From contig NC_051106.1 in the NCBI RefSeq assembly GCF_901709675.1, positions 5,838,001 through 5,902,000 on the forward strand: a stretch of 64,000 nucleotides of DNA. Direction: 5' to 3'. Under the pieces are notes generated by a model. The model ran no database searches. It saw nothing but the letters and a program-made list of their open reading frames with translations, and was not told the DNA's origin. Made by a program: the position numbers and the translations under genes. Origin of the DNA: Syngnathus acus. Lineage: Eukaryota > Chordata > Actinopteri > Syngnathiformes > Syngnathidae. How positions within the stretch are numbered: position 1 is the first letter of the stretch; each line of letters begins with the position of its first letter. Shown in pieces: positions 26,293 through 39,195 of this stretch.

Positions 26293-29200
26293 ATGTTTGC
26301 TGTCAGAAGCTCTCTGCGCCTCGGTTCCAAGCTGTTCGTGGCCGCCTTGGCGAGGCGAGGTTGCGCTGGGGCTGCCATCCCGGTGGACGATGTGGTGAAC
26401 GGGCTGACAGACGAGCAGATCCAGGTTAGCCGCACAGGGCAAGTTAGCAAAACAAAATTCATAGTTTTGCTGCAGGGAATGAGCCACTTTTGAATATTCA
26501 CGTCTTGTCAGATGTTTTTTTTTGGGTAATAGGAGACAGTCCGCGTGACAAGATGACATAACAGCTAAAAGCTAAACAATAAACAACCTTGGGAATAGCC
26601 GAATTAGCACATCGCTATTTCTCATTTGTTTTAGAAGGAAAAAGTACTAAATTACAGTCGCTTTGCTGATGCTCATGCATCCATTTATACAGCAAGGTGA
26701 CACCATATAAATGGATTATAGTTGTGAGCAGAGAAGTGGGTGGAATTTATAACTAGCATTTGATTGGGGGGGAGTTTGCACTGCTCCCTGCAGGGCATTT
26801 AAAATTACAATGTAATACTGTAGTTACTCTAGTGTGAATTGTATAACATCTGATTCAAAATGATCATTTCACATCAGCGATAGAATGCATGTTTTAGCAA
26901 AACTGTGCTGCAACTACTCCTCATATTATTGCAGAACAATCCAAAACATTGTTAATGAAAGGCGAGCATGACTGATTAACTGCTAATTTTAATCAGAGAT
27001 GCCTCTATGTGTCCCTAGATTTCCAAAATGTTGTTACTGTATCTTTTTTTTTTTATTTTACTATATTATATATTGTGTTTTTGTTATTCTATCATTATTT
27101 AATGAGTGTTTTTTTTTGTCTTGCACAGCTCAGGCAAAGTGTTCGTAAATTCTGTGCCGAAAAACTTGCGCCCCATGCTGACGAGATCGACAAGAAGAAT
27201 GAATTTGCAGGGATGCGGGTGAGTTCCTGTGCTTGCTTTTAGAGTCCATGAATATTGGAGAGATGAGTTTATCGTGTTGTGTTGCCAGGAATTCTGGAAA
27301 GACATGGGAGAGATGGGGCTGCTAGGCGTAACTGCACCAGGTACATCCATTCTTCCTTATCTCCTTTTAATAGTTTGGACAAAACTGATCATAAAGGGAG
27401 CTTCATTGTTTTTTCGCTCTCATTAATTGTGTGTCTTCTAGTGGAATACGGAGGCACTGGACTGGGCTACCTCGATCACGTCATCGTAATGGAGGAACTC
27501 TCTCGCGTGTCAGCGGCCATCGCTCTAAGCTACGGCGCTCATTCCAACCTGTGCGTCAACCAGATGGTGCGCCACGCCACCGAGAAGCAGAAAGAAAAGT
27601 ACATGCCAAAGGTTCGTTCCTGGGCTGCATACTGGTTAAAAAATGGCCAAAGAGAAAAAAGTTAATGGTCACCTGAGATTTGTGGTTTATTTGCAGTTAC
27701 TGACAGGAGAGCATGTGGGAGCCTTAGCCATGAGTGAGCCCAACGCTGGTTCTGATGTCGTGTCCATGAAACTCAAGGCGAAGAAGCAAGGTAAGCTTGA
27801 GACACTATCTCACTTTTTAATATTCTCAATCATGTTGTGTACATGTAGAAATAAGATAATCGTTTATAAATTGCATATAGCTTCAATGTTAGCCTCATTA
27901 GTTATTTTTCCCCAGGTGACTACTATGTTCTGAATGGGAACAAGTTCTGGATTACAAACGGACCAGATGCCGACGTCCTCATTGTGTACGCCAAGACGGA
28001 CCCAGAGGCCTACCAGAAAGGCATCACTGCTTTCATCGTTGAGAAGGTGGCTCCGTCCGTTGCTGTTGATGGACGATGATGTGGTGGTCCTCACACGTCC
28101 ATGTGGTCCTGTCCTGTAGGGGATGTCGGGTTTCTCCACAGCACAAAAGCTGGACAAATTGGGCATGAGGGGGTCCAACACATGTGAGCTGATCTTTGAG
28201 GACTGCAAAGTTCCAGGTGCGTGTCCAAGCAGCGCATACACAGTTTCAGGTTCTTGCTTATGCATGTTTGTTTTTTTAGAGAAGAACATCCTGGGTCCAC
28301 TAAACAAAGGAGTTTACGTGATGATGAGCGGTCTGGATTTGGAAAGGCTGGTACTTGCAGCTGGACCTGTCGGGTAAGTACTAGATTGATTAATGCAGAC
28401 TGACTTTCTGTATCGAAATTAACGGAATCGCTTTGTGTTCAGAATCATGCAATCGGTTTTGGATTCTGCGGTTCCCTACCTGCATGTCAGAGAAGCTTTT
28501 GGCGAGAAGATTGGACACTTCCAGGTTTGTACTTCATTTGTTTGAATCCGTCCTTAAGTGACAGGAACCTAATGCTTGTCTTTCAAACAGCTGATGCAAG
28601 GCAAGATGGCTGACATGTACACCAGGTTGAGCTCCTCCCGGCAATATTTGTACAACGTGGCCCGGGCCTGTGACAAAGGACACTTCAGCGCCATGGTGAG
28701 CCTCTCAAATCTTCTTTTTGAACATTTTGTTTGGATTTTGACATTCGTTTTAGCGGTCTGCAAGTCTGGCAGCAACGTTTAATTATTGCTTTGTGTTGCC
28801 ACTGCAGGATTGTGCCGGAGTCATTCTGTACTGTGCCGAGAACGCCACCCAGGTCGCGCTGGACGGCATTCAGTGTTTGGGTGAGTCATACGACCTCTTT
28901 CACCCTTTTTCATGAACAATCAAGGAATCAAGTAGCAGACATTCAAGGGAAAGGACAATTATGTGTGGAGTGGTTTGGGCTGTGACTGACTACAAAGGGG
29001 TTATTATAAAATGTTTATTAAACCAAAAGAAAATCGCTGGTGTTCGCCACTTCAAGTGCATGAAAGTAAGCGATGTGCCTGATCTTCTAATCGGTTCATG
29101 TTCATGGTGAATTTATTTGATTTAACCTTCATATCAACAATGTGTGTTTTGTCATGATGCTAAGGAGGTTTGATAGTTTACTACTTGACACAACCAGCAG

Positions 29201-29404
29201 AGGGCGCAATAAATTCCAACCTAATTGGTTTGCAATTTCAACTGTATCCTTGTCGCTGTTGTGTCGCCAGGCGGGAACGGGTACATCAACGATTACCCCA
29301 TGGGACGCTACCTGCGGGACGCAAAGCTGTATGAAATCGGAGCGGGCACGAGTGAAATCCGCCGCCTTATTATCGGACGATCTTTCAACGCTATGTTCAA
29401 GTGA
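26293..29404 (+). CDS. ivd: Isovaleryl-CoA dehydrogenase, mitochondrial, 12 exons, 417 aa
   Basis: Exons: 26293-26424, 27129-27218, 27289-27340, 27442-27611, 27697-27790, 27916-28046, 28120-28216, 28280-28373, 28443-28524, 28591-28695, 28808-28880, 29271-29404; all phases join. It is an FAD flavoprotein of the mitochondrial matrix that oxidises isovaleryl-CoA to 3-methylcrotonyl-CoA in leucine breakdown and passes electrons to ETF. Residues ~1-28 form an Arg-rich, acid-free presequence ([13 protein letters not shown]...LARRG). [12 protein letters not shown] opens the mature enzyme. Acyl-CoA dehydrogenase signature 1 is [28 protein letters not shown] is conserved; the catalytic base typical of IVD is Glu277 in [11 protein letters not shown]; the C-terminal signature is GGNGYIND...[10 protein letters not shown]. 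Length is close to the human 426 aa. The start has a good ACCATG context. No damage is seen. Confidence 0.97.
29194..29207 (+). promoter_or_regulatory. Candidate CTCF site in the last ivd intron
   Basis: CCAGCAGAGGGCGC matches every position of the vertebrate CTCF core CCASYAGRKGGCRS. It sits 64 bases before the last ivd exon. A single core match is suggestive only. Weaker relatives occur near 13849-13864 and 49516-49530. Confidence 0.45.
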
Positions 29405-31680
29405 GGGAGAGAGAGAAGTGCTCATCTCAGCGAGCAAAAGTGCAATTTTGTCCTCAAGAAAAACATCTTCACTCAAACCCAAGGCCTTAACTTTTATGAC
29501 TCGTCAGCGCTGCTGACCTACATCATGTTTTAAAAGCTCTCGTCTCCTTTTTCACAGCAAGCAATTACTTTGAGTACTCAAATGCCAGTTACACAGAGTC
29601 ATTCGTGGCGTTAAATCTAATAACATTTGAATTTTTTTTTTCACTTTGGCTTCATATCAGTTACCAGAACCTTCCAGCTAAACCAAACAAATATTCTCCA
29701 TTATGTTGGGTACCATTGGTGGATGTCCTTTTAACCTTTTATAAAAAAAAATCCTGTTACGGTACTGTGAGAGTAAAATATGCTATTTTACTTGGGAGAT
29801 AAAATCATTCTAGTTTTGTATAGTCTGTCATTTGCTTGTCTTCACTCCACTTCTCTTGGATTTGAGACTATGTAGGTGTACATTATGTATGAATAGTGTT
29901 TGTGTGCAGTAAAGAGAACACTTTTTCACATGTGAGTTAGTTATTATATGCTGTTGTATGATGTGAATTATAAATGCAACAGGAAATATACAGTGGTGTA
30001 GAAAAATAACAATGCATGAGTGTAATTATAGTAAAATAAAAGCACCCAAAAAAAAAATCCCCCAATAAGGCTCTGGGCCTCCTTTGGCTTTTATTTTTAT
30101 TTTATTGCTTTGTCAAGGTAACAACGACAGCTCCATTCCGTTAAGTGCTGCTGAAAGATGAGAAGCGAAGGTAGCCTTAATGGAACGTGGCCTAGAATAA
30201 TGCAACTACACTTTTTTCTTTTTTTAACTGACAGGTTGCAAATATGACAGGAGTGGAAACTGACATGACCTGACTTTATGAACTAACTGCACAGATAAAA
30301 TATGATTTAATTATGTTTAAGCTCTATGTTTAGATCAATTTATTTTCTACTTCATGACAAAATGTTTGTTTCCGCCTAAGAGAAATTGGACTTTAGTTGC
30401 TCCTCTGAGAAATGCATTATTTTTTTCACCTTGTCATGCGGGAGTGGACCATTCTTTGTTTTACTAATCACATTAATGGAATGAGTCTCTTGGCCTCTAT
30501 AAGAACTTAGGTATCGATTTCATTCGTCATAACTTATTATACGTATTTCAATTCTATCATATCTCTCTTTCCTGCTTTCTTTTGAGCTGAACTAAAAAGC
30601 AGGTTTGTCTGCGGAAGCCATTACTTAAACAATGATGACAATCCATGGATCGACACTCCAAATGAAAAATTTGTACGGCTTTTCTTCCATTGTAGAATTA
30701 CAAAGATTTTCCAGATGAATGGAGCCAGAGGAGCCAGTAATCAAACTTCTATTTTTCTTCTTGTCTTTCACATTGAGTTTATTATTACTCAAGCATTTGT
30801 GGTCAAGTTAACCAGATTTCGCGATTGTAGTATAATGAGGCACTGAGTCAGATAAACATCAATGACTTAAATATAGCTGCAGCTAAAATCAGATATGACC
30901 AAGTGACGTGTCATACCATGACAGCTGGACGTAATGAGATAAAACAACCACATGCCAGATTTGAAATTATTCTACATAGCCCTTTAATAGCCATGAATCA
31001 ATGGTGAGCATTTTGAGTGTCAGACTAAATAATCTAACGGACATTACTCCTTGATTGTTTCAAAAAAGGATGTTCGAGAAAATAATGCCACTAAAGGAAG
31101 CATGCATGACAAGAGGATAAAAGTAGTGCCTGTCTTTTCAACCACTCAAGCCATTCATTACCCCAATTGCCTCTTGTCATCAAGTGTTTTGAGTGGTGAC
31201 GGTGTTCTATATTGTCATGTTTAGTTTTCTTACTCATGCGCTCCACAAAAATAAATAGATCTGTTCATCAACTTACATTTACTGCTTTCCCCCCCCCCCC
31301 CCATTACATAACAAAAACTATTGTGAGCAATTACGTCACTGCAACTAGTAACTAGTGAGCCTTAATGGACTCAGTTTTATTCCTCCAATATGGGAGCTTT
31401 AAATAAATTTACAATACTGCATCTTAACGATCACTCAAATGTTACTTTATGTTTTGTGAATTCTGACAGTTTCAATATGTGATGTGCATTTATGTATCGT
31501 ATTATTATTGATTGACATATAAGTACTGTTACATGTGAATGTGTGGTTGACCAGGCAAGGTGTCATGGTGTCGTCCCTCCGTGTGGCCCTTTAAGAAACT
31601 CTCCATGTTTTCTCTTCGTGATGCGTCAACATAAAAAAGCGGATGATGCTGTTATGTAAAAACACGCACAAGTGAGCCGT
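29405..31680. other. ivd 3' UTR and ivd-bahd1 spacer
   Basis: AT-rich sequence after the ivd stop. AATAAA at 30035-30040, about 630 bases past the stop, is a plausible poly(A) site and is followed by a long A run. From 30.1 to 31.6 kb I see no exon, RNA gene or recognisable repeat, apart from a C14-16 homopolymer at about 31289-31302. Confidence 0.5.
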
Positions 31681-31689
31681 ACTTTTTTC

Positions 31690-31974
31690 GCTTTTTTTTT
31701 TCCTGCACGCTGGAGACGACACACAGCGATTGCTTGACTCCAAGCCCCACGCACGCTGCGTCCGCCTTGTGTGTGCGCCATCCACTCGGATTAGCAGTCG
31801 GAAGTGCAACCAGCGGAGCTTCGGCAGTTTGGAGTGTCTTTTTTTTTTTTTTGAAAGGAGCTTCAAGTGATCATGAGCGACCGTGCACGGGAAGCGTACA
31901 CCTGACACGTCCCTCTCCTTGCAACTACTGGAATTGACTTTTCTTTCCACGAAAGGAGAGCGTTTGCATCAGAG
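31690..31974 (+). other. bahd1: Candidate non-coding first exon and promoter of bahd1
   Basis: A moderately GC-rich segment ends in a consensus donor (CATCAGAG|GTAAGA, GT at 31975) with no good open frame. BAHD1 in mammals starts with a non-coding exon and a long first intron, so this is a natural candidate for the bahd1 5' UTR. The exact 5' end is not visible. The alternative candidate is the GC-rich exon ending at 39195. Confidence 0.45.
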
Positions 31975-34900
31975 GTAAGACACCGAGTCGCTAACGTCAA
32001 AGTGTCCGAGAACGATGCGAGCAAGCCGGGGTAGTGCGCCAAGCTACACGCCGATGTAGCGATCCGCGTAGCTAGCAACTTTTCTTTTTTTTTTTTCCTG
32101 CTTCTTTTCTAAACAGTTTGTTGTTTGTACTTGCATCACTTGTGCTTTCCTGTGTGTTTATTTAATCGAAGTGCGTCGATTGAGTGTGAAAATGTCATTC
32201 TTAGTCATGCATGTTTGACAGCTTTGTGTCAAGTTTGAGCCTCGACGCACGGTTGAAAGGTTTCGCTGTCAAGAATGTTTAGAGATGCAGCCTGGCTGAG
32301 GTTTTACTTTCTTTTTTAGCAAAATCACTTGACAAGTCTCTTTGGTTAATTGAGACGACCTCAGTGGTACACATTTAATCAAATTCAACCTCCTGTTTGG
32401 GGCCAATTTGACCCATTTGCCATAATAGAAAATATTCTAAATTTCATTCACTCATCCTGATATTTGATGACTTTACCAATAGTGACCTAAAACACACACA
32501 AATCGAAATATTTAAAAATCTCATGAATTTTTGCAAACTACACAAATGATGCATGCCATAAATGTTTCCATTTTAATGGGATGAATAGTCCCAAGAACAG
32601 TTTCTGTTTCCACCACAGTTCCATGGAAACATGCACCAATTGGGCTTTGAAGAATGCTGGGATAATCCCAAAAAATAAAAACAGTGTGTTAATTTAACAA
32701 TATGTTAATTATTATGGTTATCTCCAGTGTTTTGGTTAGCCTCCATTCAGCCTGGACTGGTTGCTTGTCAGCACCATGTGAAGTTCGCACCTATGAACAA
32801 TTTAGAGTCTTCAATGACCCTTAACGTTCCTCCTTTGGTGTGTGGGAGGAAGCCAGAGTTTCAAAAACTATGTTAAGTGGACTGTTCTCTAAAGTCCTTT
32901 TTGGGATCCCCCCCATAAAAAACAATTGAAATCGACCGGGTTTGATTCAGAGCCACCCGAGTTGTCATTGTGAACAACCTTCCATACAGTTATAAAAATA
33001 GGTTAACTGCTGTGATAAAACTATAAAAATGCTCTTTAAAGGTCTGTCAGCATTTACACGAAAAGGTTAGGAATCAATTTCCTATCAGTGGCGTTTTTAA
33101 ATGCTCAGATCTCACTTTCAAAAAGACATGATCAGCTATACTCAAATGTGGTTTCATGCATGGCGTATTACATTCGCAAGCTGCCGGGCCAGTTCTGGTA
33201 TATAAATGCTGTGTCAAGCCCATTAAGCACAGACAAGCCTGACAATAGCACTTCAGCTTTGTGCTCCGTCCTTGACAGACCCATCATGACGTTTCGGGCC
33301 GACTTGCGGCGACCACATGTGAGCTATAAAGCAGGAGATCAATCCCGCTCGTAATCCCATTATTTCCCTAGAAGCGTCCTGTTGTGGTCTTTAGGGACGA
33401 GCCGGCGGGTCGCTGCCGATTTACGTGCCTCCGAACGCGTGGAGGCACACTCGTGTATTTCCTGAAATCTGATGGAAGATGGTAGAATCATGGAGAATGT
33501 AACCCATGTGCACAAGAGAGCAGTTTAAACATCAGCGGGCCATTGTTGTCTCGCCTGAATGGCAAGCAAACAGTTGGCGTTCAGAAAGTGAAAACAACAT
33601 GCCACTCTGCATGAATGACCTTTTGTTCATCAAGTTGTATCATAAATGCAACGGCACGCCCCCTTTTGTTTACGTTCAATCTTCTGCTTCCTCTCGACAT
33701 TCACTTTTTGCGTTGCTGGAAATTACTGAACTAATATTAAGTCGTATCGCCACTTTTTCGGAAAATTGCATCATATTTTGCAGTCGAGCAATTTCTGACC
33801 ACTGTGAATTATTCTCCCAGCCTAGAAGAATTTGGATTACATTCATACAGAGTTTGTGGTGCACCATCATTTGTGTCGCATGGGCCAATGGGAAAAAAAA
33901 AAATGTGGAGATGCAAGCCCTGCCCTCTTGGCTGTTTGATAGAGAGAAGCAGGAAGTCAGACTAAGGAAACGGAATGCTCGCTCGTAGACGGGCCCTGAT
34001 GTATCCCACCGCTTCCTCCATTTGTTTACGATGTACATAAAAGTCATGCTCCAATAATGTGCAAACTGGCAAATGTCTGAAAAGAAATCACTTCAAAGTT
34101 GACGAAAGAAATGACCAGGTTGGGAAAAAACTGAGACTAAAAACTAGCTTGCATAATTAGCAAATGATTGAATTGTGATGTCAGCGCATCAGACAGGACT
34201 GACTACAACAACGCAAACTGACATGAGAATTTTAACCTTTAAAGGTTCCAACAAGCCAGCGTAGACAGTTTGAGCTAGTTTGTAATAAAGCAGGATTATC
34301 CTCTGTGGCTGTACAAATGCCACCTTGTTCTTGTTTTAATTCCGTCTAGTTTGGACGCTTCAGTTCAGTCCGCCTGCTTGACGACTTCACAGCCGCATCT
34401 CACTCCTGCTCAAGGTTCTGGATTTGAATGAACCTCCAGTGGCTCAGGATGTGGAAAGCTGTTGAGGCGCCTTTCAAAGCCATTAGCCATTACCCCTCCT
34501 GCTTGCTTCATCCTAGCCCTGGCGCAGCGGCGCCTAAGACACAGCTGTGAAAATTACAGGTCTGCTTCGTGGAAAGCCAGAAGAAGAGAAGGCGAAGCCC
34601 GGTGGGGAGGGAAACGACAACCGCGGCTCGCTCGGGTCTCAGCTGTCGGCCGCCTCACAGCTGCAGTGGATGAGAGGGCCTTACGGAGACGGGGTGTCTC
34701 TCACTTATCGCACACAACTGGGATTGTTTACGCGTGTGTGTGTGCATAAAAGAGCGGGGGTGTTAAACCATGTGTGGCTCGGGGAATGGAACAGAAGCCC
34801 GTCGCAGTGAAAAAGCACCAAAGCGACCTTCGGTTTGGCAGACGCTAAGAGCATGACTGAAGCCCTGGCAGGTGGACGGACGAACGGACGGACAGGTGGC

Positions 34901-37900
34901 AACCCCCCGATTTGCCCCTCACTCAGCTTGGATTGGAAACACAGCGATAGGGTTTCTCTTCTTGCTCACCATGATGATGACAATCTCGAAGCGCTATCTC
35001 AATCCATCACTACCTTGTACTTTCCTCCCCCGCGGCTCCCGCACGCTCTCTTTATTTTTCCCGGCGCCTTGTTCTCACCCTCGGCGCTCCCCGTGTATCT
35101 CCGAGGGCCTGTCACGCATAGAAAAGCGGCAATGTGAAAAATGGCCCCTGTGATTTACAAGGAGCCTTTTTTTTTTTTTCTCCTCCGGAATGAGACGTGA
35201 TGATTCCCTCTCCGCTCCTCCCTGGCGCTCTTCTGTCTGAATGCAGTCTTCATCTATTTCCGACTTCTGTCAGGCATGTCTTGAGAGGCGTCTTTAGAAA
35301 TCAGCGTCTGCGATGAAACTTTGAAGGATCAGCAATCTATGACAGCTTTAGGTCTTTAAATTCACGTACATCTTTACTTCCAGCATTCATAGCCGCTATG
35401 AAAGCTCCGCTCTGTCCCGGCCGAAGAGAGCTTCAGTGTTGGGGAGTTTAGCTTTTATTGATTTGAGGCGCAAGGTTCTTCTTGTACAACTCCACCCATT
35501 CGTGGATGTCAAGTGGGACAGAAGGCCTCCTGTTTCTCTCCGCCTCGCGCTCAATGCTTGTCACAGATAGCGAGGCTTGTCTCAATGCACTTGTTTCAGT
35601 GCTCTGTTTGTCTCGGCGCGTTTTCACATTAGGCTCGTGTTGTTTGTTTTGTTCGTATCCCTGCTCGGTGTGAACACGGCATACGAAATCCTTAGCTGAG
35701 AAATGTTTTTTTTCTTATTTTTTTTATTCACTTATCACTTGCTAGCCAACCTTCATCCTGTTTACATTCTTGTGACCATTAAGAGATGAGAGTGACGTCA
35801 AATTGTTCGCTGTGACGCATTTTTACGTTGTGATTTGTGATTTGGACCAGGGAAAGCAAACTATTTGTAAAATGACCCTGAAGCACAACTCAACTAGACA
35901 CAAAATGTAAACACCAAATATTGATGGACTAACTTTACAATATTGCTTCTTCAACACCTCCATTTTTGCCCCTCCCAAAGGAAACGATCAGTCATATAAC
36001 CGGGCCATGTTTACCTTCCATCGTCCTTCGGTCAACTCAATTAAGTAAAGTCAACTTTTTCCAGCGTGTTGAGAGAAGCAATCTGCGAGCAAAATGTGTT
36101 ATTCCAAGCGAGCCGACACGGTAATATCTCCTAAATTATTTGTGGTATTTCCACCGTGCCCGAGTGTTTGCTCCTCCAAGGTTGAGACCATGGCGCAGTG
36201 CATTTGAACAGTCAGGAGATATTTTCTTTATTTTGCTTAAGTGTTTTGTAAGGAGAATTGCTGACTGCGGCTCAATTCCTCCTCATTGATTCCATTCATC
36301 TGGAGGGTGCAAGCTGATGTTGCACAAACACGTCGGATCGCATAGAGAAGCGCCGCTTACAGTTTGCACAAGTGGCAATTAGGCAGGTTGCTCAAATGTT
36401 CCAAAGATAAATGGCGGCGATTGATTCCGATGTCTGGATTATGACTTGAATCATCGCGCTTGTGTTTCATGTCATGCTGCCGCTCTCACTGTTTGCTTGT
36501 ACTGACATTAAACAGCCACGCTCGCATTCATTAGCGCTGCCAGTCCATTTTCAGCAGCGGAGATGATGAGGAGGATGATGATGCCCAGCTGTTCTGTGCT
36601 TAGTGCTCTTTGGGCTTGACAGGTGGGCGGAGCTTTAGTCACTTCTGGTTAAAAAGCTGTCAATGTCGAGTAAGGAAGTGATGGAGGGGTGCTCTGGAAG
36701 TTGAACACAATCACTTTCTATGATGCTGATTGACTTGATGTGAGTGGACAAAGTTGGTGCTTGAGAGTTTCATTTCCAGTTTTTAACCACACACTAAAAA
36801 AAAATCTAAAAAATCCCACACAAAATTCCCAAGAGCAGAAATTAGTTGGTGAACGCGCATGAGAAAACAGCTCAGGGGAACAAGAAAATCCAAATATGAG
36901 TCACATTAAAAAATGTCTGCAGCTTCTCTGTGCCTAATGCAAGCTTTTGAACAAAAGGGAATATCCTCTGCCATTTTTAGCTGATGGTAATTCACAAAAC
37001 TAAATTCCACCATGCTTGTTTACAGACGCAATACACTCCGATGTGTGAAATTCATAAATCTTAATAAACATTTGATTAACATTATTATTTTACAGTCAGG
37101 TTACATGCTATCCAAGGCCAAATCTGACCCCCACGCCTCGGGTTGGACACCTGAGCTTGCACTGTATTGTTAACAACTTAAGTAAGACCTTGGAGTTGCG
37201 CTCTCCGTAATTGTCCTGCTCGGTGTGTTATTACAGTGCAGGTCAGCACTCAGCGGTCGGTCGCCCACGCCTCATTAACCCTCCACACACTCGGCTGGTT
37301 TACAGCCGCTAACTGTGCACTGTAAAGCTCCTATTGATGAGGGTTGCCAGCTTTTATCACAATTAACGTTGATTTTTTATTTATTTTTTGGTCTGATCAC
37401 ATTGTGACTTTTTTCATTTCAAATACAGTCATCAAATTAGGGTTAGTTATTATCAGACCGCACGTGTTATTAAGAGGATATAAAGCCAATGAGCCCAATA
37501 AAGATTGCTGAATATGTTTATTATGGACTGTCATCAATCTGACAATTGCTGTATGTTTGTTAATTAGAGAGCTGGCAGCGCTCATATTTTCTGATAACAT
37601 CAGTAGGCCTGGCTTTATGACGCTGTTACATCATCATCATAATTTACAGTGTTTACTCACCGCCTGGTGGTAATTATTGACATTATTGATCATATTTGTT
37701 TTCAGCTGATCCTTTTGCACTGCTGCACAAATTGCAAATATGTCGGAAAAGACACCGTAAAATACTTATTTGGTCAAACAGCGGAATATAACGATCGTTG
37801 CTGTTGTGTGAAAGAATTCTCACACGGATCTGACCTCATCTTATTTCCATCACTATGTGACTGTAGGGGCTTGTTTAACATGAGCTGCACTTTTTAGGGG

Positions 37901-38769
37901 AAGCCCCGTTGTTTCCTTGAACCATAAAGTTGACGTACTTTTGTACATTCGGAAACTCTGAATATTACAATAAATTGCTCCTTTGTCCAAAAAGTGATAA
38001 AATAATCTGGTAGAAGGTGAGGAAATAAACGTGAGCACTTAAATGCATCGCAGCAATTCTGAGAGAGAAAAGGCAAGCGTGTATATTTGAACGCATTCAA
38101 ACAAAGGAATCGAGTCTAACTCCCGAGTGACTCATTATTGATTACTGACTTGATGCTTTGGTGTGATGCTATGATCTTTGTGAATCCACGGCTTTTCTGT
38201 TCATGTGATAACAGGATTGTGCAAAAAATCTCAATTACACTCGCCACACATTCTGTTCTCCACTCACAGATTGTGACTGAAATAGTAACACTAGAAGAAG
38301 AAGAAAAGTATTACTTTAAAAAGTATTGATTCATAAAGCAGTCACACTCTAATATTTTGAATGCCTATCTTAGTATTTCCAATGCTGGATTCTATTTTAT
38401 TCTTTGGTGCACAAAAAGCACCATTTGACTGTTTGATTCTAAATCCTGACACAGTTTACTACTTTAACTATTTACATATCTTGATGTGAAAAGGTAAAGC
38501 TTGCCAGTGTGCCAGACTTTTAACAAATTCAAAAATATTTCCTGCTCCAAAGCATTTCAGTGCGAATGCTTGACTTTGAGCTTGCCACTTGATGTGCACG
38601 CACGGCCCACTATTAAACGGGCGTTCGTTCTCCGGGCAAGTGTGGCTTACTGGGTGCGTAGTGGGAGTGATTAGGCGTTGGAAAGACGGGGGAGAGATGT
38701 CCCGGCGCATGCACGCAGCCGCCAGCGCATGAATATCATCTCCACTGTGCCACTTCGGAAGTAGGTCAC

Positions 38770-39195
38770 CCACCGCACGCCGATTTGTTCACCGCGTCTC
38801 CTGCTTCTCACTCCGCCGATCGACACCAGAAGCCCGAGTGAAAACGGAAACTAAACTAGCAGCAGCGACGAAACGGGGAGGGGGGGATTATTATTATTGT
38901 GTGCGCGTGAGTGCGTGTGCGCGCGCGCTCGCAGGGTCTAGTTGGAAATCGCGACGGGACACGGAAGCTAGACGATGAACCGTGGCGGTGCTTCCAGGCG
39001 GAGATGATCGCTCCAGAGCTTCTCTGAAAACACTCGCCCGTGATTCGTAGCTCCTTGCGCGGACTCCTCCGAGCCTCCGCGATGGATTGATCGACGATCG
39101 GCCTCTTTTGCGCTCGTCTTTTTCCGCTCTCTCTCGACCCCCCCCCCCCCATCTCAGCACTCCTGCCCCGGCATGCTGTCACTGACCGCGGCCAA
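38770..39195 (+). other. bahd1: GC-rich candidate alternative first exon of bahd1
   Basis: A CpG-rich block ending in GCGGCCAA|GTAAGT (GT at 39196-39197). An ATG at 39173 opens a short frame that, if spliced to 43496, stops after about a dozen codons (an upstream ORF), so the exon would be leader sequence. A C12 run lies at about 39139-39150. It is either an alternative promoter for bahd1 or the start of an unannotated transcript. Confidence 0.45.

Noticed and set aside
33506-33988. 160-residue plus-strand open frame in the bahd1 intron
   Set aside because: No recognisable motifs, no splice context, and amino-acid make-up of translated intron.
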